64,000 bases of DNA from assembly GCF_000003815.2 (NCBI RefSeq), contig NC_049989.1, forward strand, positions 3,137,691-3,201,690. Reading direction: 5' to 3'. The stretch comes from Branchiostoma floridae (Eukaryota > Chordata > Leptocardii > Amphioxiformes > Branchiostomatidae). A program made the translations under genes and the position numbers. Each line of letters begins with the position of its first letter. The stretch's first letter is position 1. The notes below the pieces were generated by a model. That model saw only the letters and a list, made by a program, of their open reading frames with translations. It did no database searches and had not been told where the DNA came from. Shown here piece by piece: positions 23,461 through 35,249 of the stretch.

Positions 23461-23756
23461 AATTACCATTATGTTTCCGTACATGTATCTAAACTACTGT
23501 AAATGCAGATCTGTGGCCTGTATGTCTAAAAGCTAAGAGCGATTATAAAGAGTGCACTGGACGGCGTGTGCCGTGTTCGATAACAATATACTCAATGACT
23601 AGCTGGAACTTCAACGTTCGACCATAACCATTGTTGTCTACAATAGGTCACTTGTGGACTCAGTAAAACCAAGGAGAACCTCCTTGGTAAAACCTAGTTA
23701 TGACAAGATGAGTATTTCTGTCGTTCATGATCGATCAACAAGAAAAACATGCTCAC

Positions 23757-25090
23757 CAACATTGTCCTCATCTGCAGTCACCTCTGGAAATACAAAAATG
23801 GCACGTTAAGATATTTATTAAAAAGTTGAGCTATGTAACATTTAGAAATTCGTGGACTGACTGGTAATGCTGCGGTCCCATTTAGATCATTTTGGGCTTT
23901 TTGGAGTACGGCCGGGCCCCTGTATCTTTTTAAATTTGCAGATGAGATTAGCTTTAGATACATGGCACTACCTGTGATGCTGGTGACACTCTCATCTATC
24001 TGCAGACCACTAATGTTTGTCTTCCCAGACAACACATCCAGGACGGTATCGCTGGCAATGGGTGCGGATGACTTAAAAAGCACCATGAAGTCTACTTTGA
24101 TGCTTCCGGGACTGAAAGATAACCAATAAACAAACATGTTAGGTAGGATATAACAACAGAAACGGATCGTCATTGAGTAAGGCTTAATGCAGGTTACACC
24201 ACCATTACAATATGACGGTGACCTCGCTGCACCCCCTTTGCGATCTAAGATTGTACAGATGGCTTAACGAATTATATAGCCTAAAACAATTGTTTTACGC
24301 TTTTTGTGTTTTCTTGTCTTTTCAGTTATACTTTTACACATGCATGATATTACAATTATTAAATCAAGACTTAAGAGTTACACAAATTCGATGTAGGTCA
24401 TAGCGAGGTCGCAGCGCGATCGCCGTCTAAGGGAATGGGTCGAACTACGAGTTATGTCATGTGCGAACCAAACGACTATGATGTCTCGTAGGTAAAACGT
24501 GTAGCAGTTGATATTTTGCTAAAGACCTGCAAATTCAGTGCTGGCAATGCCATTAACAAGGTGGTGCATGTGTGTAATGTAGCACTTATAGTGATAATTC
24601 ATAAAAGGTAAATCTTAAAGCTTATAAGGGCTGAAGTACAGACTGACTTACGAGAATCCGGTGACTTCAGCAGAGTCGAATGTATCCCCAAGGTTGCTGT
24701 TATTGAACAGATTATTCAGCTATGTGGAAAAGAACACAAATTTGAATTAGATTTTCTAGAAATAACTTATAAACACGGATCAGACAAATCACAATAAAGG
24801 CATTTTCGCTATGTTGATTGGATTATAAATTTTCGGCCGCTCATTCCCCCCTCTCAAAAAAATCTTCGAGCTGCAAAATTGAGTATATAGTTATATGTTG
24901 TAAATTGTCAAAAAATGCCAATGTCGAATAATACCAAAGACCAAATGACCTTATATACTGACCTCCTGCTGGACTTCTGCAGCCAAAATCTTGAACTCAT
25001 TCGATTCTTGATCCCACAGTTCATCATTCCAACCACGATTCACGATCTTCATGACACCTCTGAAACGGGCTTCCACTACCACAGGAAGGT
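23757..25090 (-). CDS. Receptor exons 37-40: SEA domain and juxtamembrane stalk
   Basis: Exons 25090-24963, 24719-24652, 24111-23972 and 23783-23757 (a 27-nt micro-exon) join in phase. The encoded segment begins VVVEARFRGVMKIVNRGWN and contains FSPGSIKVDFMVLF. GSIKV matches the G|S-x-x-V autoproteolysis site of SEA domains. Known SEA proteins are cleaved there but stay associated, leaving a membrane stub. The micro-exon encodes EVTADEDNV next to the membrane. Confidence 0.83.
24205..24433 (+). mobile_element. Interspersed repeat, family D copy 2
   Basis: GC-rich inverted ends: GACGGTGACCTCGCTGCACC near 24212 versus a complementary stretch ending near 24431 (CGCAGCGCGATCGCCGTC). The interior is shared with 16890-17110. 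Lies between receptor exons 38 and 39. Confidence 0.65.
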
Positions 25091-25209
25091 CTGGGTATGG
25101 AAAATGTCATGTTACAAGTTTTGATATGTGCTACAATCATAGTAGTTTTTCTGATATTTTTTTACCTGTTAATTATGTTAATGAAAGTATTCACCAAATA
25201 CACCCTTAC

Positions 25210-26577
25210 CTTCTGTAGTTGTTGGAGATGTAATGCCTTCATACTCTTTGGTTGTGCTCGCTCTTTCTGATGTAGGAAGAACTGTAGAGCTCTCAGTTTC
25301 CTCTGTTGTAATGTCTGGCTGCGTTGTCGACCCGGCGGTAGATTCATCAAAAGGTGTGGTTTGTGGCTCAGATGTCTTAGCTAGCGGCGTTGTTGTCGGG
25401 AATACATTATCTGGCACGGTCCCACTGAACTCAGGGGCCATTATTACTACAACGACATTTGTTTCACAGGACATGGAATCTACAGCGTTATCTCTGACTT
25501 CAACTGTCATTGAAACAACTGAGAAAGTGTCGTTGAACTGTGGTACTTCAGTCTCAACGTAGATCCGACCAGTTGACGGGTCAATGCTGAAGAGGTTTGC
25601 CAGCTCGCCTGCCTTTGTCTTAAAACTGTAGGAAACGTTACCGTTTGGACCATTGTCGTGATCGTCTGCTTCTATGGTTGCGATTGTTGATCCTATTGTA
25701 AGATTATGAGAAGCAATCTCATACCTTTGATCGTCTGGACACTGTGGAGCTGTGTTGGTACTTACATTTGTCACAATCATTCGGAAACTTCTTTCGTCTG
25801 TTTTTGGTGGTGAACCATGATCTGATGCACTGACCCTCACCAAGTAGGTACCACTTTGCAAAGCGCTGGTAACGGTTACACTACCATTTGTGGCATCTAT
25901 GGAAACAAAGGGGCTGACACTTGGGATTCCATAAGTGATTTTGGAGTTATCGTGGGACCTGTCAGCATCAGTAGCTTGGACAATAGTTACGTGAAAGCCG
26001 ATGGGGGAGATGGTTTGAAGGTTATACTCGGTGTCAGGAGGAATGTTGATGACAGGTTTGTTGTCATTTTGGTCCGTTATGTTTATCGTTATCGTTGCTG
26101 TTCCCGTAAGTGTCGGTACCCCCTGGTCAAATGCTTCGACGATGATACTGAACGAAGTGTGTTCCAACGATTCAAAGTCAAACTCAACGACCGAAGTTAT
26201 GACCCCCGAAGTAGGATGCACTGCAAAGTTTTCATCATCCAAACCTGTTTGGACAAGCCTGTACCTGACCTCACCGTTACGTCCACTGTCAGTATCATTT
26301 GCACACACCGTTATTATTGTCGTACCGACCGGCTGGTTTTCGGGTATTGTGGCATCGTATCTGTCCTGCTGGAATATAGGTGGGTTCTCATTTGGCAAGT
26401 TCTCTTCACTGCAGTCCTCCCCTTGGAACCCAGGGAAACATTCGCATGTGTTTGGGGCAACACAAGTGCCTTGGCTGGAGCAGTCACTCTTGCTGCTGCA
26501 GTTTGCAATGCTACAGGAACCACCTGACCAGCCAGGATCACAGCTGCATGTGTCGAAACTCACACAGCGTCCATGGC
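25210..26577 (-). CDS. Receptor exon 36: EGF, cadherin repeats, Ser/Thr stalk
   Basis: 1,368-nt exon. It begins with two EGF-type cysteine modules (HGRCVSFDTCSCDPGW and CSSQGTCVAPNTCECFPG). Cadherin-type repeats follow: the first has PPIF, a PEN motif, DTDSGRNGEVRY and ends DQNDNKP; the second and third carry DADR/SHDNSKITY and DDHDNGPNGNVSY with weaker calcium motifs. The exon ends with about 70 residues of Thr/Ser/Glu-rich stalk, likely O-glycosylated. DxNDN, PEN and DxD are the calcium ligands of cadherins. Confidence 0.92.
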
Positions 26578-26709
26578 CTGTATCAAAGGGTTGAAATTAC
26601 ATTTTTATGGACGTCCTATCAATGAAGTTGTTAATTTCATTTTATGATCAATTCGAGTAGGTTCACTATTATCAAGCTTCATGCACTTTGGTAATCAATC
26701 AGTACTTAC

Positions 26710-27837
26710 CGGAACAATAGCTCAATGCTTCACAAGAGAAGTTAGCACAGTCATTTCCAGTATACCCACTGTCACATTGACACAAGTTGGGCTCTATGCA
26801 GCTGCCGTGGTTGGTGCAGTTATTCTGTTCAGTGCAGTCTGGGTGATCACAACTGGCACCGCTGAACCCTGGGAAGCAGCTGAAACAAAATGGCAACTCG
26901 TGATTTTGATAAGTTTTGTACTGCATGGAACATGCAAAAAGTGATATCAAAATAAAACAACAATTGTAATTTCTCCAAAACCAGATGAAAGTCATAGATG
27001 TACGATATGACATCAGGAAGACCCACCGACATTCCTTTTGCCCTTCAGAACTGGTGACGCAAGCGCCGTTTTCATTGCATTCTTGCAACTCAGGACAGCT
27101 TTGAGCTTGGCTACAGTTCAGACCTTGATACCCACTGATACACTGGCAAACATTCGGACCGATGCAGTCTCCCTGGCGGGAACACTGGTTGACAGCAGGA
27201 CAGTCAGGTGTGACACAGGAGCTACCCGTCCAGCCCTGCTCACAGTAGCAGACGTCTATGTCCACACAGCGACCGTGCCCTGCATGGCAAAGTCATCGTG
27301 TCCATATTGAAAGTAATCAACAAAATTTCTAATTGACATGAACTTCAGAAATGTATGTTATCTAAATGGCCACGTAACAATAAACTTGTTTACACCGATC
27401 CTTTGTTTGCCTTCAAAGTTAAAGCAATAAATGATATGAGTCTTAACGTTACTTACCAGAGCAGTGATCCAATGCTGCACACGAAAACTGGTCACACTTG
27501 TCACCTGCCCACTGCTCATCACACAAACAGGTGTCGTAGTCCACACAAATTCCGTGGTCTGTGCAGTTAGCAACGTTTCCGCATGTGGGAACCTTGCTGC
27601 AGTCTTCACCTGGATGGCATAGATGTTGCTGAATCAGGATTGTGATTTGACAGAGGCCCTTAATATAAATTCAATGCTGGTATAGCAGTAAGCACACATA
27701 ATGGAAATCCAAATACATTATTTAAGATGTCAGCTTGTTTGACTTACCGATGTAGCCTGGTTTGCAGCTGCAGACATCTGTGGCTATGCATATCCCATGG
27801 TTATTACTGGTGCAGTTTCGCACAGCAAAACATGTCG
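26710..27837 (-). CDS. Receptor exons 32-35: EGF repeats
   Basis: Exons 27837-27748, 27609-27457, 27279-27027 and 26879-26710. Each EGF unit has the pattern C-x-N-x-GxC-x-C-x-C-x2-G-x2-G-x2-C, close to tenascin/teneurin-type EGF. Most junctions are phase 1, so individual repeats can be skipped or duplicated without a frame change; the junction between exons 34 and 35 is phase 2. Confidence 0.92.
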
Positions 27838-28074
27838 CTACGCGAGCAAATGAAATGGAAATAAATAATTAGAAATCCGAATTGGAATGGCAACCCAATA
27901 GCAAGCGTTCCCTTATAAATATATCAACTATACGTCAAAAGTGAACATTAAATGGTCGGTATTGTGTAGAAGGAAATAAAGCATAGATGTTACCCTGAAG
28001 TACTTTTTATTGAAACCATTACCCTTTTCGTGAAACGTATTCTAAGCTTTATCCAGAGGACAATCAGATATTAC

Positions 28075-28221
28075 CTTGTTGATCACAGGCTGCTCCCTCC
28101 CATCCGGGCTCGCACCTACAGAACCCCAGCTCACACCTGCCGTGATCCTCGGAGCAGTCTGTGCAGTTTCCAAGGTTACAGTCTTCGCCAGACCAGCCCG
28201 TTATGCAGTCACAGGTTCCGT
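28075..28221 (-). CDS. Receptor exon 31, downstream fragment (broken EGF)
   Basis: 147 bp of EGF coding sequence from NGTCDCITGWSGEDC to the donor AACAAG|GTAATA. It is the 3' part of an EGF exon whose 5' part is now 9.8 kb away at 38050-38088. Upstream of it on the minus strand the frame runs on without a stop through the transposon's left end for about 50 codons. Confidence 0.93.
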
Positions 28222-28224
28222 TTA
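28222..28224. repeat. Target-site duplication TTA (left)
   Basis: TTA at 28222-28224 is repeated at 38050-38052, directly flanking the transposon's inverted repeats. Removing the element and one copy yields a continuous EGF codon series (GTA AAC GGA ACC). Confidence 0.88.
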
Positions 28225-28268
28225 GGGACTGTACGATATTTACCGGGGGGGGAGGGCTGGTGCGTTGG
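28225..28268 (+). repeat. Left terminal inverted repeat of the transposon
   Basis: 44 bp matching the reverse complement of 38006-38049 except at positions 6 (T/C) and 19 (C/T). Inside it lies an 8-G run shared by both ends. Confidence 0.93.
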
Positions 28269-28325
28269 GGGGGGAGGGCCATGTTAAAATTTTTGAGTTG
28301 GGGGGAGGGCCATGTTACTTTTTTT
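28262..28325 (+). repeat. Left subterminal repeats of the transposon
   Basis: Two tandem copies of a unit of about 32 bp, GGGGGGAGGGCCATGTTA followed by an AT-only tract and TTGAG. Three related units lie at the right end (37904-37998) on the same strand, so they are direct, not inverted, with respect to one another. Such sites often bind transposase. Confidence 0.85.
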
Positions 28326-28431
28326 TTAAAGAATTGTTTATACCATTTTATGTTTGAAAAATATTCAATGCGTCCGGTAAAATGCGTCATGTGTACGTAG
28401 TGATCGGGAGGTACGTGCCGCGGAGGACTGC

Positions 28432-28440
28432 TATATAAAA
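28432..28440 (+). promoter_or_regulatory. Probable TATA box of the transposase gene
   Basis: TATATAAAA 90 bp upstream of the ATG at 28530, within the 260-bp gap between the left inverted repeat and the gene. Position and sequence fit a core promoter. The transcription start would be near 28465-28470. Confidence 0.6.
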
Positions 28441-28529
28441 ATGTTCGTAATACACCCCTACATATCTAATGGTATCAGCGAAAATCCCCCATAATCCTAT
28501 TCGAATAACATACCGGATCGCGGCTCAAA

Positions 28530-31500
28530 ATGGCGGAGAAGAAAAAACACAAAGGTTTTGCTCAAAAACGAAGCAGCGTTCGGGCAGTAAGCAGTGTTCA
28601 CCCAAGGCTACGAATGTCGCTGCAACCCCTTGATACAGAGGACACAATGGAGAAGCTATCCGGATTGAAGGATCGCACAAAAAGCGTTGCTGTAGGAAGA
28701 AAACTGTCGGCCCTTGCAAGAATCCTGGAAGAGTTACAACTCCCAATAGCCAGGCCTGTAACTGCTGACGAGCAGTCTTCTAGGGGTTGGTTGGACTTTG
28801 AATACACCCACCAACTTTTTTCTTCGTTCTTTGAGACATCACCAACCAGCGTAGCCTTCCGTGACACTCTGTTGGATGAAGATATCGGCCTTCCCGTACT
28901 TCTGTACACGCGACCGACGGGCGAGCAGCTTGTCATTTTGAATGACAATGGCTCGGTGAACATGGCAGGCCTTTTGCGTCACTTGTGCAGACAGGATGAC
29001 GACAGAGAACTGTTTCAGACCCCTGCAGAAAGCCCTCTGTCTGTAGACCTCGTTAAGCGTGTCATCGAGTCGATGAACGATGAGTACGATCGCTGGGTGG
29101 CAAAAATGCTTTTGTGTACGGACAAGTCCAGAGCACGGGTCTACCAACTAGGCATAAAGCCTGATCGAGCCACCAAGCTGTTGAAGTCACTGAAGGAACG
29201 GCTGGAAGAATGGGAGAACACCAAAATTGCAGCCTATGACATGACTGATATGAGGCTGCGCGACAGGATCAAAATTTTCGAGGAGAGAATAAAGATGACG
29301 GAACACCTGATAGAGCAGGCCACAGGAAGGTGTAGTGCTGAGAGGGTTGGTGACCTTCAAGAACAGAAGGACATGCTAGAGGAGTCTTTGGAAAATGTGA
29401 GGAATCTGAAGGTAATTATGTTCCATTGTTAAATATTTTTGTTCTAGTGTTTGTAAAATATGTTCAGACTTACTTTTTTTGTGTCAGGTAAAAGGAAACA
29501 AAACCCTTTGTTTTAGGTTCTGTTCTATAGAAATCTTGTTGATGCTATCTATTACATATTATTTTGTACTTGTATATTGAAGTGACATGAAATAACAGTA
29601 GATAGTGTTTTGTAGCATGGATTTTTGTTTGAATAATTTGAATATTGTATTGTTTAGATGGTATGTGTACTGTAGCAAGTGTACAATGAATTATTGATAT
29701 CTGTTGTACAACAATTTCTAGGGATCGAAGACCCCATACTACAAGCAATGTTTCCAACAAGCGGTTCTCCGGAAGGCAAACGAGCTGGCAAAGGAGCAAC
29801 GGATTAAACATCGAAGTCTTGGTGCCGGACCAGAAACCAAACTGGATGAAGAAGATGAGGAGTGGCTGACTAAGTGTATAGGTACATTGATTCGATAAGT
29901 GTACTACATCTTCTCTCCAAGTGAACTGTGAACTGAAGTAAAGTCTGCCTGATTCAGCATGGATTGTTTCTTGTCCTTTCTTGTCCACATCATGCACTTG
30001 CCTGTACTATGTATCCAAACATTTTCAACATTCAAATTGCGTGGATCCAGTGGGAGGGGTCCAAGCACCAGCAGTGGCATGTGACCTGTGTCATACTCAT
30101 AGAGAAGTCACATTGCACTTTATAGGATAAGGCAGTAAAATATGCTATTAAAATTCCATGCAAGGATATGGGTTCACAATGTATTGATACATGAAATTTT
30201 ACTGTGTATTTCAGAGGACAAAACCACCGTCCATGGCCGTCGACACGAGACCGTCCTCTATACCCACCACAGAGTAAAGAGCCGAGATCTGCTGCGGTTG
30301 GCCAACCACAGAAGACTGCAACGTGGAGCTCCGCTGATTCGATCAGTGTCCACTGTTACCTCCAGGGCCAGACCAACAAACGTCCGGTCAATTCAGGCAA
30401 AGAGACATGTAAGTACTCTCATCTCCCGAATACTGTTAATTTTTTTCAGGCACAAAATCCACCCATTATGTTCGTTTTTTTTTTTTTGAATTGGGACATC
30501 TGTATCTATATAGCCGGTATAACCGCCGTTCGGCATATAAACACACCAGCTTCAATATTTTGAATATATTGAAATTGTATAGGTTTTCCTGCCCATAATT
30601 CCCTGTTTTTTGTGCCTTCTTATATCTACAGCTTTTCTGTATGTTAGTTATATGCTTACTGGTATGGTCCTCAGGCATAAATAGATAAAAATTACCTACC
30701 TGCTTATAGAAATCATCCTTTCCCTCAGACAGAAGTAGTATGGACACAATTTTCGTGTCAGTGCGGTAATTTCCAGGGGTTACATGTATTCCGGGGGTTA
30801 TGTTTATTTGGGAGATAAAAAGTACTTGTATTATAAAAGTAGCTCTTTATTTGAAAGCTTCTATCATGAATACAAACATGCCTGATTATAGCAATACATT
30901 TATAATGTACTACAGTAACTACACATACTGGCAGCTGCATTCTGGTATCCCTTGTCCAATATGATTTGTTGCCTGCCAACCCTGTACTGTAGTCATTACA
31001 ATACCTTGCATTTTCAGAAAGGGAAAGGATTGTGGTGCTCAAAGAAACCACCAAAGACAGAAGACAGGGATAATGAGTGTACTCACCACCAGCGCAAGCA
31101 TGTGGCACTTGCCAAGGAGCACCTTTTCGGAAAAGAGTCGGAGGCATCCAGGAACCATGGTCTCATCATCAGCATGGATGACAAGGCTTACCTTCGCCCT
31201 GGGACATCAGGTTAGTGACAGACTATACAAAACCTGCTTGCTAGTTATTTCAAGAATAGCCTTGACGTTTCATTACGATCCTGACTTCCTTTCTTTTCTT
31301 TTCAGGCATTGAAAGCCTATGTTACTGCACACTGTTATGATAATTGATTAGGAAGTGATGATATTCGTTTTTTTCTGCCTTGCTTCCATTTAATTCGCAT
31401 GCCCTGGTTTGATATATTTGTACAGAGGGATTTACCGGTGCCAGGTGCCAGAGTGTGCTACAGCCCACGGAAGAAAGCCGCACAAAGAAGCTTCCCCTAC

Positions 31501-34500
31501 ATGACTTTCCCGAGCCATCAGTCTACATCACTCCGTCAGCCTTCCGGGTCATCAGGAAGAAGCCAAATGATGAAGCCGGGAAAGGGAACCTCATCTCATC
31601 CAGGGATTTCTCCATGGCCGTGATCCACCCAAAGGCATATGTTGGGACGAATGGAACGACATGGGGGTCAAACCTCATGCGCCTGAGGCGGGAGTGCCCT
31701 GATGAGTTCGAGGTGGTGCCAGGAGCAGACAGCACCCCATACAGTAAGGCAGTGAGGAAGTTCTGTGGGTGGGTCAGCGACAGTACGTTTTATTTCGTGG
31801 ACACCACCATGAAAGGTGATGTAATGAAGGTTACAAAGAAGCCTGACTGCCAGTTCCAGAAGTATGAATGCCTTCGGCTACAAGTTCTCAAGCGCCAGTG
31901 TGAACGTGCAATTGAAGAGTGGAGAGAAGAGAAAGCAGGCCTCCCTGGCAGTGAAATTGCAGTTGGAAGTGAAGTGTTGGACACAGTGCAGACCATCGTT
32001 GGCAGAGCAGAAGAGTTGGCAGCTGCATTGTCGGTTTCCACGGGAAATCCTTTATGGCAACGTTACTGTGAGTTTGTCGAAACCTGCAGCAACTTCTTGC
32101 AGTCCTTGAACCGCCTGCGCCTGCCACCACCTTGCCCCCAGCTACTTGAGTTAACAGATGCAGGACCTGGCGTCGGTGTGTCCAACTTTGAAGTAAGTAT
32201 CTTTTTTATATGTTTAATTTGATGCATAACTTAAAGATAACAATAATTTTTAGAAGCATCAATTCTTGTATTTAAACGTTCTTCTGCATGAGTTCATACA
32301 ATGTAGTATTAAGTCTGCTGACTATGAATTGATACTGCTTTTGAATTGAAGAACACTTTTAATCACAGAACAGTAAAAATGTAAACAAGAAAAACCAGAT
32401 GCTTAATAGTAATTCAAAGTTATTCTGAATGTGTTGATGGCTACCTATTTGCAAATAAGAAATAAGTATCGAGTTGCTTTATTCCTATTATTTCATTCTA
32501 AAATATCCAAGATACATCACTGCACATGTTCATTGGGAGCAGACAGGGATGAAGCTAACAGGAGTTTTGTTTTGAATCTTTAGGTACGATTCCGAGCTGC
32601 AGAAAGGGCAAGAGTCCATTCCACCGACCTGCTCTGTCGGGTACATCGGGCAAGGGAAGATTCAGGGCAAAACGAGGCAGAAAGGCTCAATGCATCCATG
32701 GGTAAGTAAATTGTTATTTAAAATACATTTTTGTATTCTGTAATATCATTTTGACACAGTATCAGAAAACATCAGGATCTCAAAATTGTATCTTTATCAC
32801 CTGTTTCATAAATACCAACCCTGTCTGTCCAATATCCATATACAATTTGGTCTTTTAGCCCTGACAGCAATCATTCAACTTTGCCAGCAATCATAAACTT
32901 GTCAAACTTTAAATGAAATTAATACACTAATGATATATCAAATTTTTCTTTTCTTTTTTTAGGTGATGCCCTTTGTGATGGCGGGACCATCAGGTGGCAG
33001 TATTTCTCCCCCCTTCATGGTCTGACTGAAGAAGAAGTCTCTACGATGTCTACATCAGACTTGGAAGCCCACCGACAGAAGATGATGGAGAAGAATGCAT
33101 GGGCAGTGGCAGAGGAGGTCAAGCTCAGAATTGATCAGTCACCCGCACCTTCCAAAGGAAAGACCCAAGCATTTCTTGTAGAGCAGCCAGGTATTATGAC
33201 ACACATAAAACACTCATGATGAGCCCAAAGTACCCACCCTCATTCAATGTCAGTTCTAATCATAGAAATATTTGACACATCTACTCAGTGCTGTGGCTAG
33301 GAACAGACTCACTTTAATCTTGAAATATAAACACAAAGCATACAGCTCTAACAAAAGTTGTCATATGGTTACCCGGTATTTGACTCAAACCTTTTTCTAT
33401 CAGAAAATGAACCTACTTTATTGTCCTACCTACTACCATACACTTCTTATCAACAATGAAACCCAAATGTATGAAAACAATATATCATATCTATATGTTT
33501 GATATAAATCTCTATGTTTGTTATATGTTTCCTCACAGATCAACAGTTCTTCTACAATCGAAACTACTTGTTGCAGTACACCAAGACAGCTAAGAGCCAG
33601 AGGACTTCAGTTCCTGGGCACAGCTACTTCAAGAAGATTGAGGAGTTCGTAGAGAGGCACTTTAAGACCGGGGAACTTTACATGGAATATGTAAAAGGAA
33701 GCTGTAAAGGTGAGATAATAATGTGTTTATTTGCAGGTTTCTGCCCAAAGGCTAACTGCAAGTACCAAATACTCGAGAGCATGTAAAGGACAAAAGAGAT
33801 GTAATAATGGTTGACACAAGTTCTAACAAGTAACTAAAATAATTCAAATTTTGGCTATATCTACTATTGGCTATATCTACTGTCTACTCTTGGTCTCTCC
33901 CACTTCTGGTCTCTCCCACTTCTGGTCACTCCCACTCCTGGTCACTCTCCCAGACATCCTCCAAGACACTCTCACCTGTGCATGAAAATGAGAGCAAAGT
34001 GAATACTCACATCAACAGAAACTTTTACTATTCTTAAATCCTATTTTTTGTCATAATTTCTCGTTAGATCTGTCAGAAGAGCAGGAGCTGTGTGACTTTT
34101 GCATAAGCCACAACTTCACTGGACCACCTCCGTCGCCGGTCCCGCGACCATATCCAGACTATGGACAGCTTCCGGACTTCCACTACCTTCCCTATGAGAG
34201 AACACCACTTGAAGGGCGTCCTCCGGATGACTATCAACCAAGGGCCCAGCTTAAAGCAGCCATCAATAATAATACAGTGTCTATTGATAATGCTGAGTCT
34301 ATTCACGAATTTTCTCAGAAATACATTGTTCCAGAAGACAAAGTGAAGGAGTATGTGGAGCATATTAATCTTGTTCAAACAATGAAGTCAAAGAGAGCTG
34401 TTTTGGCAGAGAATAAGCGAAAAGCCTGTCAAGAGAAGATGTATGAAGATTATGATTGGGAGGGTTTGTACAGAGAAGGTCTCTTGGCAAATCTCCGTGT

Positions 34501-34867
34501 AGCTGAACTGGACAAGTACTTGTCACACCACAATCTGTTAGGAAAAGGGAAAGGAAAAGTAAAAGGTAGAAAAGTTGACATGGTTCGTGCTCACATAGGG
34601 AAAACTGTGTGCTCCCGCCTTTTGAGTGATGACTCGTCAGATGAAAGTGAGGCTGAAGACGTGTCTTCTTCAGAGTCAGACAGTGACATGTCAGATGTAG
34701 AAGATGAAGTTGTGTTACAGGTAGGAGCAAATGCCAGTAGTGACAGTGACTGTGATGCAGATGAGGGACAAGAGATAGGGACAGGCACAGATGAAGTTGT
34801 AACTGTATCCCGGTTTGGGAGGAGAAGACAGCAGAAAGTTTTAAACCCAGATTACATTTGGTGTTGA
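28530..34867 (+). CDS. Putative transposase of unassigned superfamily (1,170 aa, nine exons)
   Basis: Exons 28530-29411, 29722-29881, 30215-30408, 31018-31210, 31426-32192, 32584-32701, 32963-33190, 33539-33709 and 34068-34867, all GT-AG, total 3,513 nt with one open frame. The start has a good context (AAAATGGCG). I know no named domain for it. The middle holds conserved-looking acidic motifs: SMDDKAYLRPGTSEGF (D466/D467), LTDAGPGVGVSN (D721) and SGQNEAERLN (E763/E765). The last resembles the glutamate helix of RNase H-fold transposases and integrases, suggesting a DDE core with a long D1-D2 insertion. The C-terminal part has a CDFC zinc-knuckle-like pair, a SAP-like helix pair (about 1046-1082, LRVAELDKYLSHHNLLGKGK) that could bind DNA, and a Ser/Asp/Glu tail. 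The catalytic role is inference; the intact gene in a TIR element is the main support. Confidence 0.82.
30493..30560 (+). repeat. Short dispersed repeat in transposase intron 3
   Basis: 'ATCTGTATCTATATAGCCGG' followed by 'TATAACCGCC' and 'ACACCAGCTT' resembles 19545-19605 ('ATCTGTATCTACATAGCCAG', 'GTAACCGCC', 'ACCAGCT'). Probably pieces of one short interspersed element, one of which entered the transposon intron. Confidence 0.55.
33850..33960. repeat. Short tandem repeats in transposase intron 8
   Basis: A doubled TTGGCTATATCTACT unit is followed by four to five copies of a 16-bp CTTCTGGTCTCTCCCA-like unit. Lies between exons 8 and 9; non-coding. Confidence 0.8.
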
Positions 34868-35160
34868 GCAGAAAGTTGTTATTGTAAACACAGATTACAT
34901 TTTGTACTTTAAGAAGCAGAAAGTTACTGTCATCTTAAATTTTGTTCGTATTCAGATGAGTAAAAACTTGCTGTTAGTCAAGACTTCATTTTGTATTGAG
35001 AGAAGTAGACTGTAGGTTTCATTCTGTAATGTAATATGAAAGAAGGGTAGAAGTTGTAAACCCATATTGCATTCTGTTGTGAGAGATGGAACTTGGAAGA
35101 CAAACAGAAAGTTGTAGTGGTACTTCTCCAGATTACATTTAGTGGTACTGAACGACAATA
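34832..35160 (+). repeat. Decaying tandem repeat spanning the transposase stop codon
   Basis: Units of about 36-50 bp with GCAGAAAGTT, AAACCCAGATTACATTT and TTGTGAGAGA recur from the last 12 codons of the transposase through its 3' UTR. The protein's final residues (QQKVLNPDYIWC) are encoded by the first unit, with TGA at its end. Confidence 0.75.
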
Positions 35161-35173
35161 ATCCTGTTTGAAT

Positions 35174-35179
35174 AATAAA
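35174..35179 (+). terminator. Poly(A) signal AATAAA for the transposase gene
   Basis: AATAAA 307 bp past the stop codon and 70 bp before the stop of the convergent gene. Position fits polyadenylation of the plus-strand transcript. The two 3' UTRs probably abut or overlap. Confidence 0.55.
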
Positions 35180-35249
35180 GTGTACCCTAGTGTCTTTCCA
35201 TCTCAAACATGTTACTGTTGTCTATTTTGAAGAATTCACTTTTGCGTGG

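Noticed and set aside
25233-26625. Plus-strand ORFs of 109-223 codons opposite the cadherin exon
   Set aside because: Antisense shadows of a strongly supported cadherin/EGF coding sequence.
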